Shown: piece by piece, positions 47,390 through 59,352 of the stretch
Layout: the number at the start of each line of letters is the position of its first letter
Position numbering within the stretch: position 1 is the first letter of the stretch
Source: Trichopria drosophilae
Lineage: Eukaryota > Arthropoda > Insecta > Hymenoptera > Diapriidae
Reading direction: 5' to 3'
Assembly (NCBI GenBank): GCA_030407085.1
Contig: CM059583.1
Location: 42,005,001-42,069,000, forward strand
DNA: 64,000 nucleotides
The notes under the pieces: model-generated
What the model was told of the DNA's origin: nothing
Database searches by the model: none
Seen by the model: only the letters and a program-made list of their open reading frames with translations
Translations under genes and position numbers: made by a program

Positions 47390-47500
47390 TTTTTTATTTT
47401 AGCTTATACGTCTATATTTGTACTGCAACAATCTTCGTTGCAAGGTAGCCTCTTTGGTAGCACTCTCCAAATTCCCCAATTTGGGAACTTCAGTAGGTGT
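47390..47500 (-). other. Spliced 5'UTR portion of gene 3
   Basis: On the minus strand, CTTTTTACAG (47510-47501) is a good 3' splice site 111 bases upstream of the ATG at 47389. The bases between contain no in-frame ATG that would change the start. At least one non-coding exon must therefore lie further right. Confidence 0.6.
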
Positions 47501-47510
47501 CTGTAAAAAG

Positions 47511-50500
47511 GTATTATTCATGTAATTAAAGAAATATGGACTATCATGAATTATAAGTTAACAGCGAGGATTTGAACAATAATAGCTTTCAATTTTTGTA
47601 TGTAAGTTTCGAAACTAAATTAAAAATATTTGTCATATATTCTTATCATATTCAATTATAATTTCAGGTGTTGTGGTCTTGAAATGGTTCGGAACTATTT
47701 TTTTATCCATGTGTTTAAAGATCCTTTATTACAATCTCGTGTAATATTGCTACTTTTGTTGTTAATGTTCACAATTTATGGTAATATTTTGATTACAAAT
47801 TATTTTTAATGTGATGTGATGATAAATATGTTCGCTTGAATTGGTCATTTAAAGTCTACTATTTAATTTGATGTAAAATAATAACAGAATATTTTCGCCA
47901 GTAGTGCATTATTCGATTCGATAAAAAAGGTAAAAATCTGAGACATAACCCAAAGCTGTTTCTGTAACTTCATCTTAAGTTAGTAAAACACTGCTTTAAT
48001 AAATTGAAAACTAAATTATTATTATTATGAATTGATTCTGTTGAGTTTTAATTAATTATAATAGCAAATCTGTATGTATCTACTATTAAAGAGTAAAAAA
48101 GCTGTAATACACGGGTGAAATGTCCAGAGATACATAGTATAATAAATCTTTTGAATGCATAATACGAAAAAACTTATAATTCGCATGATAAGCTAATTAA
48201 AAAGCTAATTAAATTAAATATTAGATGTTAAAACTGTTCATTAGTAACACTTTTTGTCACTATCTGATTTGGTTTTCTACTTGTTATTTTTGAACCAGTA
48301 ATAATATCTAAATTTCAATGTTTTCTCTTGCGAAGTAGTTCATACTAGTATGAGCCATCTGGTTCTGGTCGGGAATTATTCACATTAACTACCTATTTTA
48401 AGAAATCTTCCGATACCAGATTTCAAATCAGTCTATCCTTTGAAGTGATTTTACTTTTTGCACACAAAATGTCCCGGAATTACCATAATGGTTTGCATAT
48501 AAAACAACAAATTAATGTGATAGTTGTCATAATCAAATTATGTTTATATCATATTATATAATTATCAATATCGTAAATTTCATGTGTTAATAAATACTAA
48601 GTTTATTCCAAATACATGGTTCGCGTTAAGTATAAGCTTCCAGTTACAACAAATTTTGTAGGAAAATTGATTTTTGTATTGTACAAAATAATTCTTGCAT
48701 AAAAATATTAAATTAAAATGTTATTTTAATGCTTTACGTTTATGTTTAAATATTAATAATCTAATAACTCTAAACATATCTTGACATGCGTTTATTATAG
48801 TAAATAATTCCTTTAGATGCGGATGACAAATCGAATTTGAGAAAATCATGTCAAATAAGTACTGTCAGTACACTTGACTGAAAGTCTGCAAAATATACAT
48901 GCGAAGTCTATGTAGGAAAATAAAAAATATACGCATTAATTTACTCTCTACTTTCTAAATGATTGAGAGACGAATTATTTGAAATTAAGTTGGAAGAAAT
49001 ACTAATTTTCATATTGAAAGTGAAGGTCCAACTTTGTAGAAAACTGAATAAATCTGTAACTTTATCAACATTTATAAAAAAAAGCGTTTTCTGGAAAGTG
49101 ATGTATCGATATCTACCAATTTAAAAACCGCACTTTTTAAATAGATTTATTGAGCCACGTCGATGTTAAATTCAGATATAAAATACCTTTGAATTAAGCA
49201 AAAATTGCATACGTATATAATTCATTTATATTCAGTATGTGTTTGTGTAACTATAAACAATGACGGATTCATTTTGCGATTTCACTAACAGTAACTATTT
49301 GAGCTCCATAAGGCTTGAATTTCATTTTTTAAAACGTTTTCAGTATAGTTTTTTTATTATAGTTAATTTGATACAACGAAGTGCAAAAGAAGAGAGTTAC
49401 AGAACTTTTTCCAGCTTCAAAGGTTTGGAAAGAAAACTGGAAAATGCTGCGCAACTGAGTAGAATATCGATACATCTTATCATACCTTTACACAATATTG
49501 CAAATGTATCAAATGTCAAGGATACATTAATATATAATGTTAAATAAAAATTCATGAAACTTAAAGTTACGTTTTGCACATTGTTATCGGAAAAGCTCAG
49601 AACAATCTTATAAATGTAAGAAAATTAAAACAACCACAAATCAATTTAAAGTAAAGTATAGCGTAAATCTCAGACTGCTTGACTTTATAATTCCATATGT
49701 ATGTGATGAGTTGGATTTTAATCACGTAATTGGGCTTGCTCTTACAGGAAGCTTCAGGATGCTTCCTCATTGAGAGTGCATTGTTTTTACTCGATATTTA
49801 TTATGAATAATAAATTTATATTTTCTTGCGCTCTATAGAACTGCGAAGCTGCGTGGAAAAACAGTCTAAGTCGGAATAGTCGATTTTAAGAAAAAACTAA
49901 GAAAACTGTTTAACCGTTCACAGAATTTGTTAAGAGTGATCATAATCAGTAAGAACATTAACGGCGGATGTATCTACATCGCACGAATACACTTTTTACA
50001 TATACATAATAATAAATATTTTATCGCAATTGAAAAATTTGGAGTGATTCTGAAAATCAGTTTCGTTTTTATGAATATTTCATCAACTTAGGTATCTTTC
50101 ATGAATGTTTATTGAAGTTAGGTTCTTTTTAAAAATATTACATCAAATTAGGCGATCATTAAGCATGTTAAATAATGTTTGACTACTCTTCTTTATTGTT
50201 TTCTTGAACGTACAGTATTAAATAGAATTTTATATCTAACTTCTGAATCAAATTATAGCGATATAAGTAAGGAAAAAACTGATCATTGGAATTAATAAAT
50301 CATTAGTTAGCATCGTAAGTAAGCCGAGTTAGGCCGTTTTTCGTAAATAGTAGTTGTTTTAGCCTTTAAAAAATACTTTAGTACTTCCTAATGCAGTCAT
50401 TTTTACCATCATAACCTACTCTTACAGTTCAGCTCATTTCGTGAAAAAGTACCTGTTAGGGACTCTACAACTAGATTATTATAGGCCGTACGGATATTTA

Positions 50501-53300
50501 GCTAACATCAATTTATATGCGCGAAAAACTATTATTATAAGCATTTACAAAAGTGAAAAATGGACTCCTGTTCCTCGAATTCTTGACAAAAATAACACTT
50601 AGTAAATATCAGATTGTGCATATTTTCGAGATCTACAACTTGACCTGCTGTTGTCATTCGTCAGCATTTATACAAAATGAGTTAGGAGTAAGTAGGTAAA
50701 AATATAAAAATTATGGAAGAAAATTAATCAATTTTCAGAAACATAACGAATCTTCATGATTTCAATACCAACCGTCCGCGATAAAATTAATCTGCGTACA
50801 AAATTTCATTGAGAAATATTAAAAATTTTGATAGTCCTGAGCGTAAACAAGGACTATAGAAATAGTTACACATTCACTCATTTAAAAAATCGTTTTCTAA
50901 TCGTTATGTCTTTTTTTAACTAAAATGAAGCTTCTTCTATGATAAAGAAATAAAAAAATAAAAAGTACACAACTAACAGCTGAGGTTAGTATCTACTGAA
51001 CAGTGATTCAAAATTGATGACTGAATGGACCAGGGAAAATTTTAGTTCTTTAATGACAAACCACGTAGTATTAACATTGCATGAGATCAGAAAAAACGAC
51101 TCTGAGTCAGTATTTGACCTAGGACGATGAAGGCACAATTGATGCCGCACCATTCTGAGGAGTGTCCAGCAGGAAATTGAGTTTACGTATACCTGCTTGT
51201 GCCATACTTACAACGCGTAAATATGCGAATGGCACATGGATGCATGCAATACGCATATATAAGTTAGTAGGTGTGCCGACTGTGCGAATTGCATAAGACC
51301 GAGACGATTCTAGTAAGATAAACAAGTCGTCGACCTGTTTCTACTTTAGTTTCCGAACAAGGCAAAAATCATCAACAAGTAATTTCCTATGTACAAAATG
51401 TCTAATATTTTATTTCAGTATATGTAGAGAATAATATGATTATTTGTTAACGAAAATATTATATTTCTGTTCTGATTGATGATTATTTGTTAACGAAAAT
51501 ATGATATGTCTGTTGAATGGTTCTATATTTACTTTGAAATATGTTCAGTAAAGTTAAATAGTTGTCGTTTTCATAATTTACTTCGTTTCTACTGAGGTAT
51601 CTTCGTCACCAATTCAGTGTCACGAACATTTCAAAAGACGATCGCATAATAATTATTTAATTTTTACGCGTTTTCCCGCAGTAGTTATTGCTTTATGTCC
51701 ATTATGTATTGAAGCGACGGTGATTACATCAAATGAATTATTACTTATCCATACGTTACAATGTATTTATCATTTTTGCATTAAATTTTTATTAAATATA
51801 AGTTATATATTTAACGATATAAAAAATAGGATTCATTTTAACCATCACAATTTGTATTTTCAAAGAGAGTTTTATCCTTAAACAAAGAATAGTATATTGC
51901 GTATCTAGGGCGGAAACGGAGTCATTGCAACGCGAGAAACAAGCCCGACGGGCGGCAAAAGAATACTCGATCGTTCTTTGCACATGCGCAGAAATGCAGT
52001 TGTGGTACCCGGCAGAAATCGACACCTTTCTGACTACTTTAACGGTACGTAGACTACAAGACCACAAATTTGTGCGGGTGTGACGAAAAGAAAATTATTA
52101 CAATACACTATTCTGAAGTATAATAGACTCATGCAGAGTAAATCTACAGTTTTAATCAATTACGAAGTTTGCATCCATACTAAAACAGACTACTTTACTG
52201 ATGGCTTTAAGATTTTCATTGATATCATCTTTATCAGATTTGACAGGGGTTAATAATAAACTTTTATTTTGTATACCATGGTATACACTGAAAAAACAAA
52301 CATTTGTATGATTATATATATAATATATTGCTTTTGTAATTTTTATTGTGGGTACTGTAATAATTCAAAACACCAAAATTTACAAAAATTCTAGTAATTT
52401 ACATTTTTAAATTATAATCTGACAATGTAATATTTCCAAGGGAGTTTTTTTCTATGGAAAAATTCCACGAGAACAACTTCATAGAAGAATTCCAGAAACT
52501 TTCTTGAGTTTGAAGATGATTTGCATTATTTGTATATATTTCACATAAAACTAATGTAAGCAATAAAGCCGGGAATAAATGCACACTATAATTTTATGAT
52601 ATTGTGTAGTACTCAATCTTTAGTCAACGTTATTATTTCTTATTTTTTATTGCTACTGGTTGACATATAATTTAAAATGGCGAAAATATGAATAATGTAC
52701 AGACATTACAGGCCAAGTACAAACCATGTTGATTTATATTTTATATCTTAACAGACGAGGTTGGGCTTAGATTAAACCTTAAGACTTCGGAAAGATTAAT
52801 GTGTCATAGAAATTAGGAAAAATACTGACTAATGATTACAGAAAAGTTTACGTGTTGCTTTCAAGAGTCGTTCAACCATGCATAGTGCACAGTCGTGTTT
52901 TTATATTTTACACAGAACAACTATTTGACTTAAAGAAGGTTAATTAAGTATTAACAAACGAAACTGTTGTATTTTTCAAAATTAATATTTATTAGTTCTA
53001 TTATAATGATTTTTGTCAACGTCACAGATAAAACTTACTTATGTGCAAGTTTTTAATACAAACAATCCTCATTGACTATATGCAAAATTTCTTAATATTT
53101 ACATTTTTAACGGCCAAAATATTAATTAACCTATTTATTTTAAATGTACGTATGTAATTTATAGATATATTTGTATTTATTATATATCGAAATGAATAAT
53201 TTGTCAGAAACGGAAGAAATGTTTTTATTTTACTTTACTTAATGTGATAATTATCGATAAATCACGCTCGACGTAGAACATTATTTGGCATGTGATCATA
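47511..53300. other. Intergenic, upstream of gene 3; no gene recognised
   Basis: AT-rich. Two GC-richer patches stand out: 51110-51345 and 51890-52060. The first has a consensus donor on the minus strand (GTAAGT, 51211-51206) and could hold the missing 5' exon of gene 3. The second has GCACATGCGCAG and, on the + strand, a GTACGT donor-like site near 52047. Small tandem repeats: about three ~31-bp units at 50065-50165, and two copies of TGATTATTTGTTAACGAAAA 43 bp apart at 51437 and 51480. No protein family recognised. Confidence 0.4.
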
Positions 53301-53361
53301 AAAATTGTATAGTACGTCGGGTGTGGGGCTCCGTTAATTCGCCACACAGGGTTTCGCCCTA

Positions 53362-53386
53362 GGGCGCGAAATCAAGCTTCGCGCCC
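53362..53386. repeat. GC-rich hairpin GGGCGCGAA
   Basis: GGGCGCGAA (53362-53370) and TTCGCGCCC (53378-53386) form a perfect 9-bp stem around a 7-base loop. It sits in a ~90-base GC-rich island (about 53310-53395) within AT-rich DNA. The island looks like the end of a dispersed element, but I cannot place it. Confidence 0.55.
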
Positions 53387-53866
53387 AGAGTGTAACAAAT
53401 TCTTAATTGTCCTTGTACTTTCGATGGTTATTATCCATATTTTCGTATACATTGATAGAACAGTTACTTGTGAAAGAAGTAGGAAGGCTCTATCCTCAAA
53501 TGCAAGTTAACCCGTTTCGTCCCAAAAAGACGAAATTTGTCGCCGGTTTTCATCCTCCGTAAGTTTGTGGATATCTTTGAAATATCACTTTTTCTTTTTT
53601 AAATATGGCGAAAACTTTTTCAGTAAACTTATATTTTCATTACAAAGGAGTTCCGGGATCGTATCAGGTCTCTGAATCCCGTGGCATAATGAGTTTTACT
53701 AAAAGTTCTTATATTACGATTTAAATTACGAAATGGTGTCAACAAAATGTCGCTTTTTATACGGAATTTGTTGGTTATTTGCGTTTTATTAAAATATTTC
53801 TTGTATCTTGTATCTATTTTGATGAATATGTAGATTGAATTTGAGGTGACTGAATATAAATCCGTT

Positions 53867-53926
53867 CTCTCGAAATATGAATATTCGCTGATTTCCAGCG
53901 GTTTTCGCTGATTCATATTTAGAGAG
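53867..53926. repeat. 60-bp miniature inverted repeat with CTCTC ends
   Basis: CTCTCGAAATATGAAT (53867-53882) and ATTCATATTTAGAGAG (53911-53926) are inverted with a single mismatch. The CTCTC terminus is shared with the 38902-39050 MITE, so the two may be related. A target duplication is not clear. Confidence 0.5.
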
Positions 53927-56900
53927 TATAGACAATTTTTTTTTTAAATTTCGGTTAATATGAGATTCGCCATTTTCAATTGGTAAAGGGTCATTTTCTC
54001 CAATTGACTTTCAAGGTCAACATGAAGATGATTAAGGATCACTTCTATTTTTCTTCTTCTTTTTATTCAAAATGTTTTTTAATTATTTTTAAATTTGTCC
54101 AGATCTCACAAAAATACAAAATTTAAACAAATTTGAGAGTACTAAAGTTGAAAGAGCTCTTGAGGATGTAATTTACACTCAAGAATTAAATACTGTTCTT
54201 AAACAGTATAGTAATATTTTAAACTTATTTTATAAACTTTCATTTTTGAAACAAAATTAATACTCTACAATTAGTTTCAAAAAATTCTGATATTACTTTA
54301 GTAGGTACCGTTGTAACCTTGTGCTTGACCTAGATTAGGAATATGATAAGATTAAATTATTTTACTCATATTGTTTGCACGATTCCACGACTACAAGATT
54401 CAAATTGATTTATTTTTTTCAGCGTACGAAGATTAGATAATTATGTACAAAAATTTGATAAAAATGTATGAGGATTATTTAATATGCAGAGTATATGCGG
54501 AAAATTATGTTTATGCTTATTTTCTGAAATAAAAGCAGCGCGCCTAAAATGTGCGATTTAAAATACTTTTCTTCGAAATATACTTATTGGTCCGACGCAG
54601 AAATTCACTTTTAGAAGTTCGTGCCTGAACAAAATCGTTTCGAGTACCGGCGCTTGGAAACTTGCACGAAACCCGTTGATCACTTGATTCTAGTTTTCAT
54701 GTTTTGTTTGACGAAAATTACTGTTTTCAAAACATGACACGTTAATGATGCATGTTAAGAAATTAATGTTCTTGTGGGTACAGTGTTGCTTCACCGATTA
54801 CATGCCTAACTACATTTCATCGAACTTTACTGTGTAAAAAATTAAATGTCAATAGCCCATAGTTTTTCATAAATCAATTATATTAGAACGGTGCAAATGA
54901 TTGAAAAACAATTATTTTCTCCTGATGTTTACATTAATACTAGCTTATATAATAGTTTGCTAGCCATTGACAAGTTAATTGTTCAAGAATGTAATCAAAT
55001 GCACTGATGATTTTTTACAGCAATTCCACCCAGAAATTTATTTCTACGGCTGATTATTTGCAATAAATAGCGAACTAGTTTTAGTCTTTGTTTTGTTTGT
55101 GATCGGTCAACTTTTATTATCTTACCAAGTCTTATAGTGTAGCTATAAAATTGCTGCGGATTATGAAACACTATATGACATCATAGAATACTGTTCTACT
55201 GTCTTAGGTCATGACGATGACATCAGGAACAGGTAGATCGATATATACATCAACTTTTTATGTACTCTTCAATATCGATTATTAGACGTAATATTACAAA
55301 ACATACGCAACTTCCAACAATGAAATGTTTTGACATCTACGAATATTTGGAAAAAAAAACATTGCAATAATTCCTGAACATCAAGGATATTGGTCAACTA
55401 ATTTATTACAAATATAAACCTGGGTAGTTTTTTAAGCGATTGTATTAGGTATATGTGCAATTTAATTTCTTGACAATTTCCCTCTTATTCTTTTAACTTT
55501 TCCATTGTTTTACATCGTGCCTTTTATTTAAGCATTCATGCTCCCATTTATTGTTATGCAAGACTAGATAATATCTGCGAAATCTCAGTATTGTGAGTAA
55601 TTGCATTCATGATTAGTTTTCGTTGAATATGAAATGATCTAATCTGTAGCTATAAATGAATAGATGTCCACAGTTTTTTTGCTATTGCTACACATCGTAA
55701 TGGTCAAATTTATTTTACACGACATTGGAGGCTTGACGACTTGTATGGAAACCATTGATTGAATAATCATATATTCATTACATTTTGCTTATGTAATAAG
55801 TTCAAACGTTGCAGAGAAATTTTCATAAGAGTTTATTGCTTTGAATTGATTTAAATAGAAACATCCCGAGCAGAAATTTATCAAGGCCTTGATCATGTCC
55901 GTAACGCTGTGGTCAGGCTCTGATCATGACTTGCATAAATTCATAGTTGGAATGTCTTATTTTCAACTAGCAGTTTACACTAGTCGGCACATTCTAAATC
56001 AGAAAATTTTGAAAACATCTACCTAATAGATACCGCGAAGGAAATCTTTAACACAGGGATACTAATTGCCTTGGAACAGAAAACATAAAAACTTAACAAT
56101 GATAACGTCAGTAGAAATCTGCGTTGATACAATTACTGAACATTAATTGTTATCCACCAAATTATTTTGTTAGTGAAAATTCATCATAAAATAAAAAATT
56201 GTATATTTCATAGATATTAAGGATTGCACTTAAAGATTATGGGAACGTAGGTTCACCTCTTAAAGGAAGAATCCTCTGTCTTCAGAGTGAACAGTAAGGC
56301 ACTCTTGAGAAGGAATTCGTACTCCTCTAAAGTCAAATGTTTTTTCTCACTCAAAAAATGCAGAGAAATCAACGATACTTATTGTTCAGAAGAAACATGA
56401 TTTAAACTATAACGAATTCAATTTCGATTGAATAGTAAGTATATCGTGACAAAGACATCATTGAAGTTAATAACAATCCACTTGTGTAGTTAGACCAATT
56501 TTGTTGCAATAAAATCCTTTCTTACAGCATCTGCAGGTGTAAGCTTAAAAAAAACTATTCGAAAATAATAACATCATTAAAACAGAAAAGCAGAATTTCA
56601 AGAACAATCCCACTAAGGTTTATGAAATTGGTTTCTGGGAATGTAAGGCATTTATATAAACCTACACAGCAGCCCAACATAAAATGGATTGAAAAGTATA
56701 TAGCCGGTACAAAATGCGAGTTTACTTGCAACTAAATAAATGCATTTCAATAATTAAACAAAAACTTTAAAGGAAATTCATTGTAAACGAGAAAACTACT
56801 GCATTTTGAAAGTACGTAATATATTGAAATATTTCTGATAACTTCAAAAGGTTTTTTAGTTTGTCCTTGTCCTCGTTACTGAATTAAATAACACACAGAG

Positions 56901-58140
56901 AGCCTAATTAAACGTTCTAAAATTCCAAGTCTGGGTTGAATAAATTTATTTGTTTCCAAACATTTTATTTCTGTAATTGCAGTTGATTCCTATAACAATA
57001 TCTAAAGTAATTTTGAAATTCTCTTTCTAGAACACCAAAACCTACTGATTTTATTATTTTGGGGTGTGATCTTCAAATTCCCTGAATCAAAATTCAGTTT
57101 CCATGTCCAGAATAAAATAAGTTAACAATTAGGTTTCACTTCTTTTCAAAATCGGTTTAAATTTAGCTATTATGCCAGATTCTGGGCTTAATATTCTTGT
57201 TGTCTTAAAACTTAAAAGAAAATGTTATCATTTCTCATTTTAAGATTGCAAAGCTTTTAATAAGCACTGTTCTCGATGAACCCGAAGTAGACTTTATTAA
57301 CAGATTATAATGATCGAGACGATCATGATGATTATTGTAAACTTTCCGGGTCAATATTTCTTTAAACCCCAAGAAAGACTGAAATTAAATGGCAATTACC
57401 ATCTTGTTTGAGATAAACACACAATAACAGTAAACAACACAAACATTTAGGACCTTACAAGATGAAACAGGTTTAGTAATATAATTTTATTATGTGAAGA
57501 TGTTCCTGACATGAAAATAGTATAGAAATTAAGAAGTTCGTTCCCGTTCGAATTAACCACTGTATTATCAGTGGCTCAACATTTTTTCTTGGAATGGGGG
57601 GGAGATTTTTTAAGTAATTTCAGTGACACAGTGAATCGATTTATGATTTTGAAAATGACAAGTGTGTATGTTAAACACGTTCCCTTGGTTCCATTAATTA
57701 TTATTATAAAATTAAATAAATTTTTGTATATTTCATTTTCTTTTTTTTTATTCAGGAATAGAACGCATATCAATTTATTACAATGAGAAAAGATTCATTG
57801 AACCGATGAAACGTGGATTCGATATCCAAAATGTAATGTATTCTTTCAACGGATGAAATCTATTATTATTTGAAAAGTTCATTGTGTTTTATAAAAGATT
57901 CTTAAACCCGATACTGCTATGGTTGTAGGTTTTATTGCGTAATCAATTTCGTTCAGTTTATGGAGGTTTGATTATAGTCTGAATAATTTAAATCTAAAAT
58001 TATCAACCGGCTTAATTTAAGTTCAAATTCTAAACAATATCTAATTTTTGGTACTACATTTTAGTCGTATACTGAACTAGTTTTAAAACTTTTGAAGAAG
58101 TCTACTTTTCAGTCGACCAAGGCTTCTTTTTGTGGATGTG
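53927..58140. other. Intergenic, no gene recognised
   Basis: AT-rich. A 14-bp perfect palindrome ATCAAGGCCTTGAT (55880-55893) lies in a small imperfect hairpin (about 55870-55955, also containing two TGATCATG copies). Nothing else is recognisable. Confidence 0.45.
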
Positions 58141-58145
58141 GATTG

Positions 58146-58290
58146 AAAAACCGACAAATCAAAAAGCCGACAGGTAAAAAAAACCAACGGTCAAAATACC
58201 GATATTCAAAAAGCCTATAGGCAAACAGCCTACACGTAAAAAAGCCGGAAGACAAAAAACGGACACGTCTAAAAAGCTTTCAGGATTTTT
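58146..58290. repeat. GCCGACAGG tandem-like repeat, copy 2
   Basis: Successive variants of AAAAAGCCGACAGGTA (unit about 15-18 bp) run in one orientation: CCGACAAATC, GCCGACAGG, CCAACGGTC, CCGATATTC, GCCTATAGGC, GCCTACACG, GCCGGAAGAC and GGACACGTC. The unit is the same as at 45681-45880, here without the inverted arm. Confidence 0.7.
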
Positions 58291-59119
58291 TGCAAATAAA
58301 ACTGTCGACGCTTTTTGTATTAAAAACTAATAATATATGTCCTCTCATAGCGCGGAAAAGGGTGATTTATTATTTTGTTTTAATAAATGTTACTGTATTA
58401 GAATTCCATGTTATTAAATTCTATAAACAAAAAGGGTCATTTTATAAAATATCCACGAGAATTTTATATTTCCTAACCATAGAATCGTAAACAATAATGT
58501 CTTAGTAAATTATAAAACTCATTCAATACTTGTTGACACTATTCAAATGTGGACATGATACGTCGTACGTAGGAAGAAAAAAGATAGTAAATATTGCATA
58601 TTGAAAAAAAATATTTGTGGTTTGATACTTGACGTGAAACCAAACGAAGTGCATATACGGGATAGTCGACATGGCTCAATGATCGATTTCTCAATTTGCC
58701 ATAATCTCTAGTATTGCAGTATGTTGAGAAAATGTAGTTTACAGTAAATAAATACTATTCATTTGAAAAATTCCATAATACATTATATTTTAAGTCAGGA
58801 ATTAAATATAGTCAATGAAATGAAATCATTATTTTATTATATGTAAACGGACATTGATGTCCTTCACAGACATTAAACATTATACTTATTATTCTTATTA
58901 TCAGTGTTACTATTTATTTATTGTCAGACTCCAGTGCTTATCAAAAGTTATTGAAAATAAATCATTATTGTTATTTTTAATTATTATTATTATTGTTACA
59001 TTATGCTTATGAGTAAAAGGATTTTCCTAAGATTTGGTATTTTGGTGTTTGCATAGGTATCTGCTGTTTTAGGAGTAGGGCTGTAATATTTTATTACAAA
59101 AACTAAAACGAGTATTTTT
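58291..59119. other. Intergenic, no gene recognised
   Basis: AT-rich; only short chance open frames. Confidence 0.4.
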
Positions 59120-59352
59120 CGATATAAAGCCGTAAAATCAGATTTTACGGATCGCATCAGGCCGTAAAGTCTTACGGCCGTGTGTCGAACATTATTTTTC
59201 GGTACTGAAAGCTGTAAAAATTCGAATACGCGGACTGCATTTAGTCCGTATGGGTTATGTTTTACACGTGATCTGTAAAATTTCATTTTACGGACTAAAA
59301 TTTATAAAAGTAGGCCGTAAAATCGGATTTTACGGCTGCAGTACCGAAAATA
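59120..59352. repeat. Cluster of CCGTAAAATC palindromes
   Basis: Three strong palindromes of related sequence: 59130-59150 (CCGTAAAATC, one base, its complement), 59160-59179 (GGCCGTAAAGTCTTACGGCC) and 59314-59336 (11-bp arms GCCGTAAAATC). Looser versions lie between. TTTTCGGTACTGAAAGC and GCTGCAGTACCGAAAA form a wider inverted pair around part of the cluster (about 59196-59352). This is likely a hairpin MITE with internal palindromes. Confidence 0.65.

Noticed and set aside
52399..52584. 61-residue minus-strand frame with a hydrophobic, signal-like start
   Set aside because: Its first codon is GTG, not ATG, so it is not a normal eukaryotic start, and no ATG precedes it in frame.
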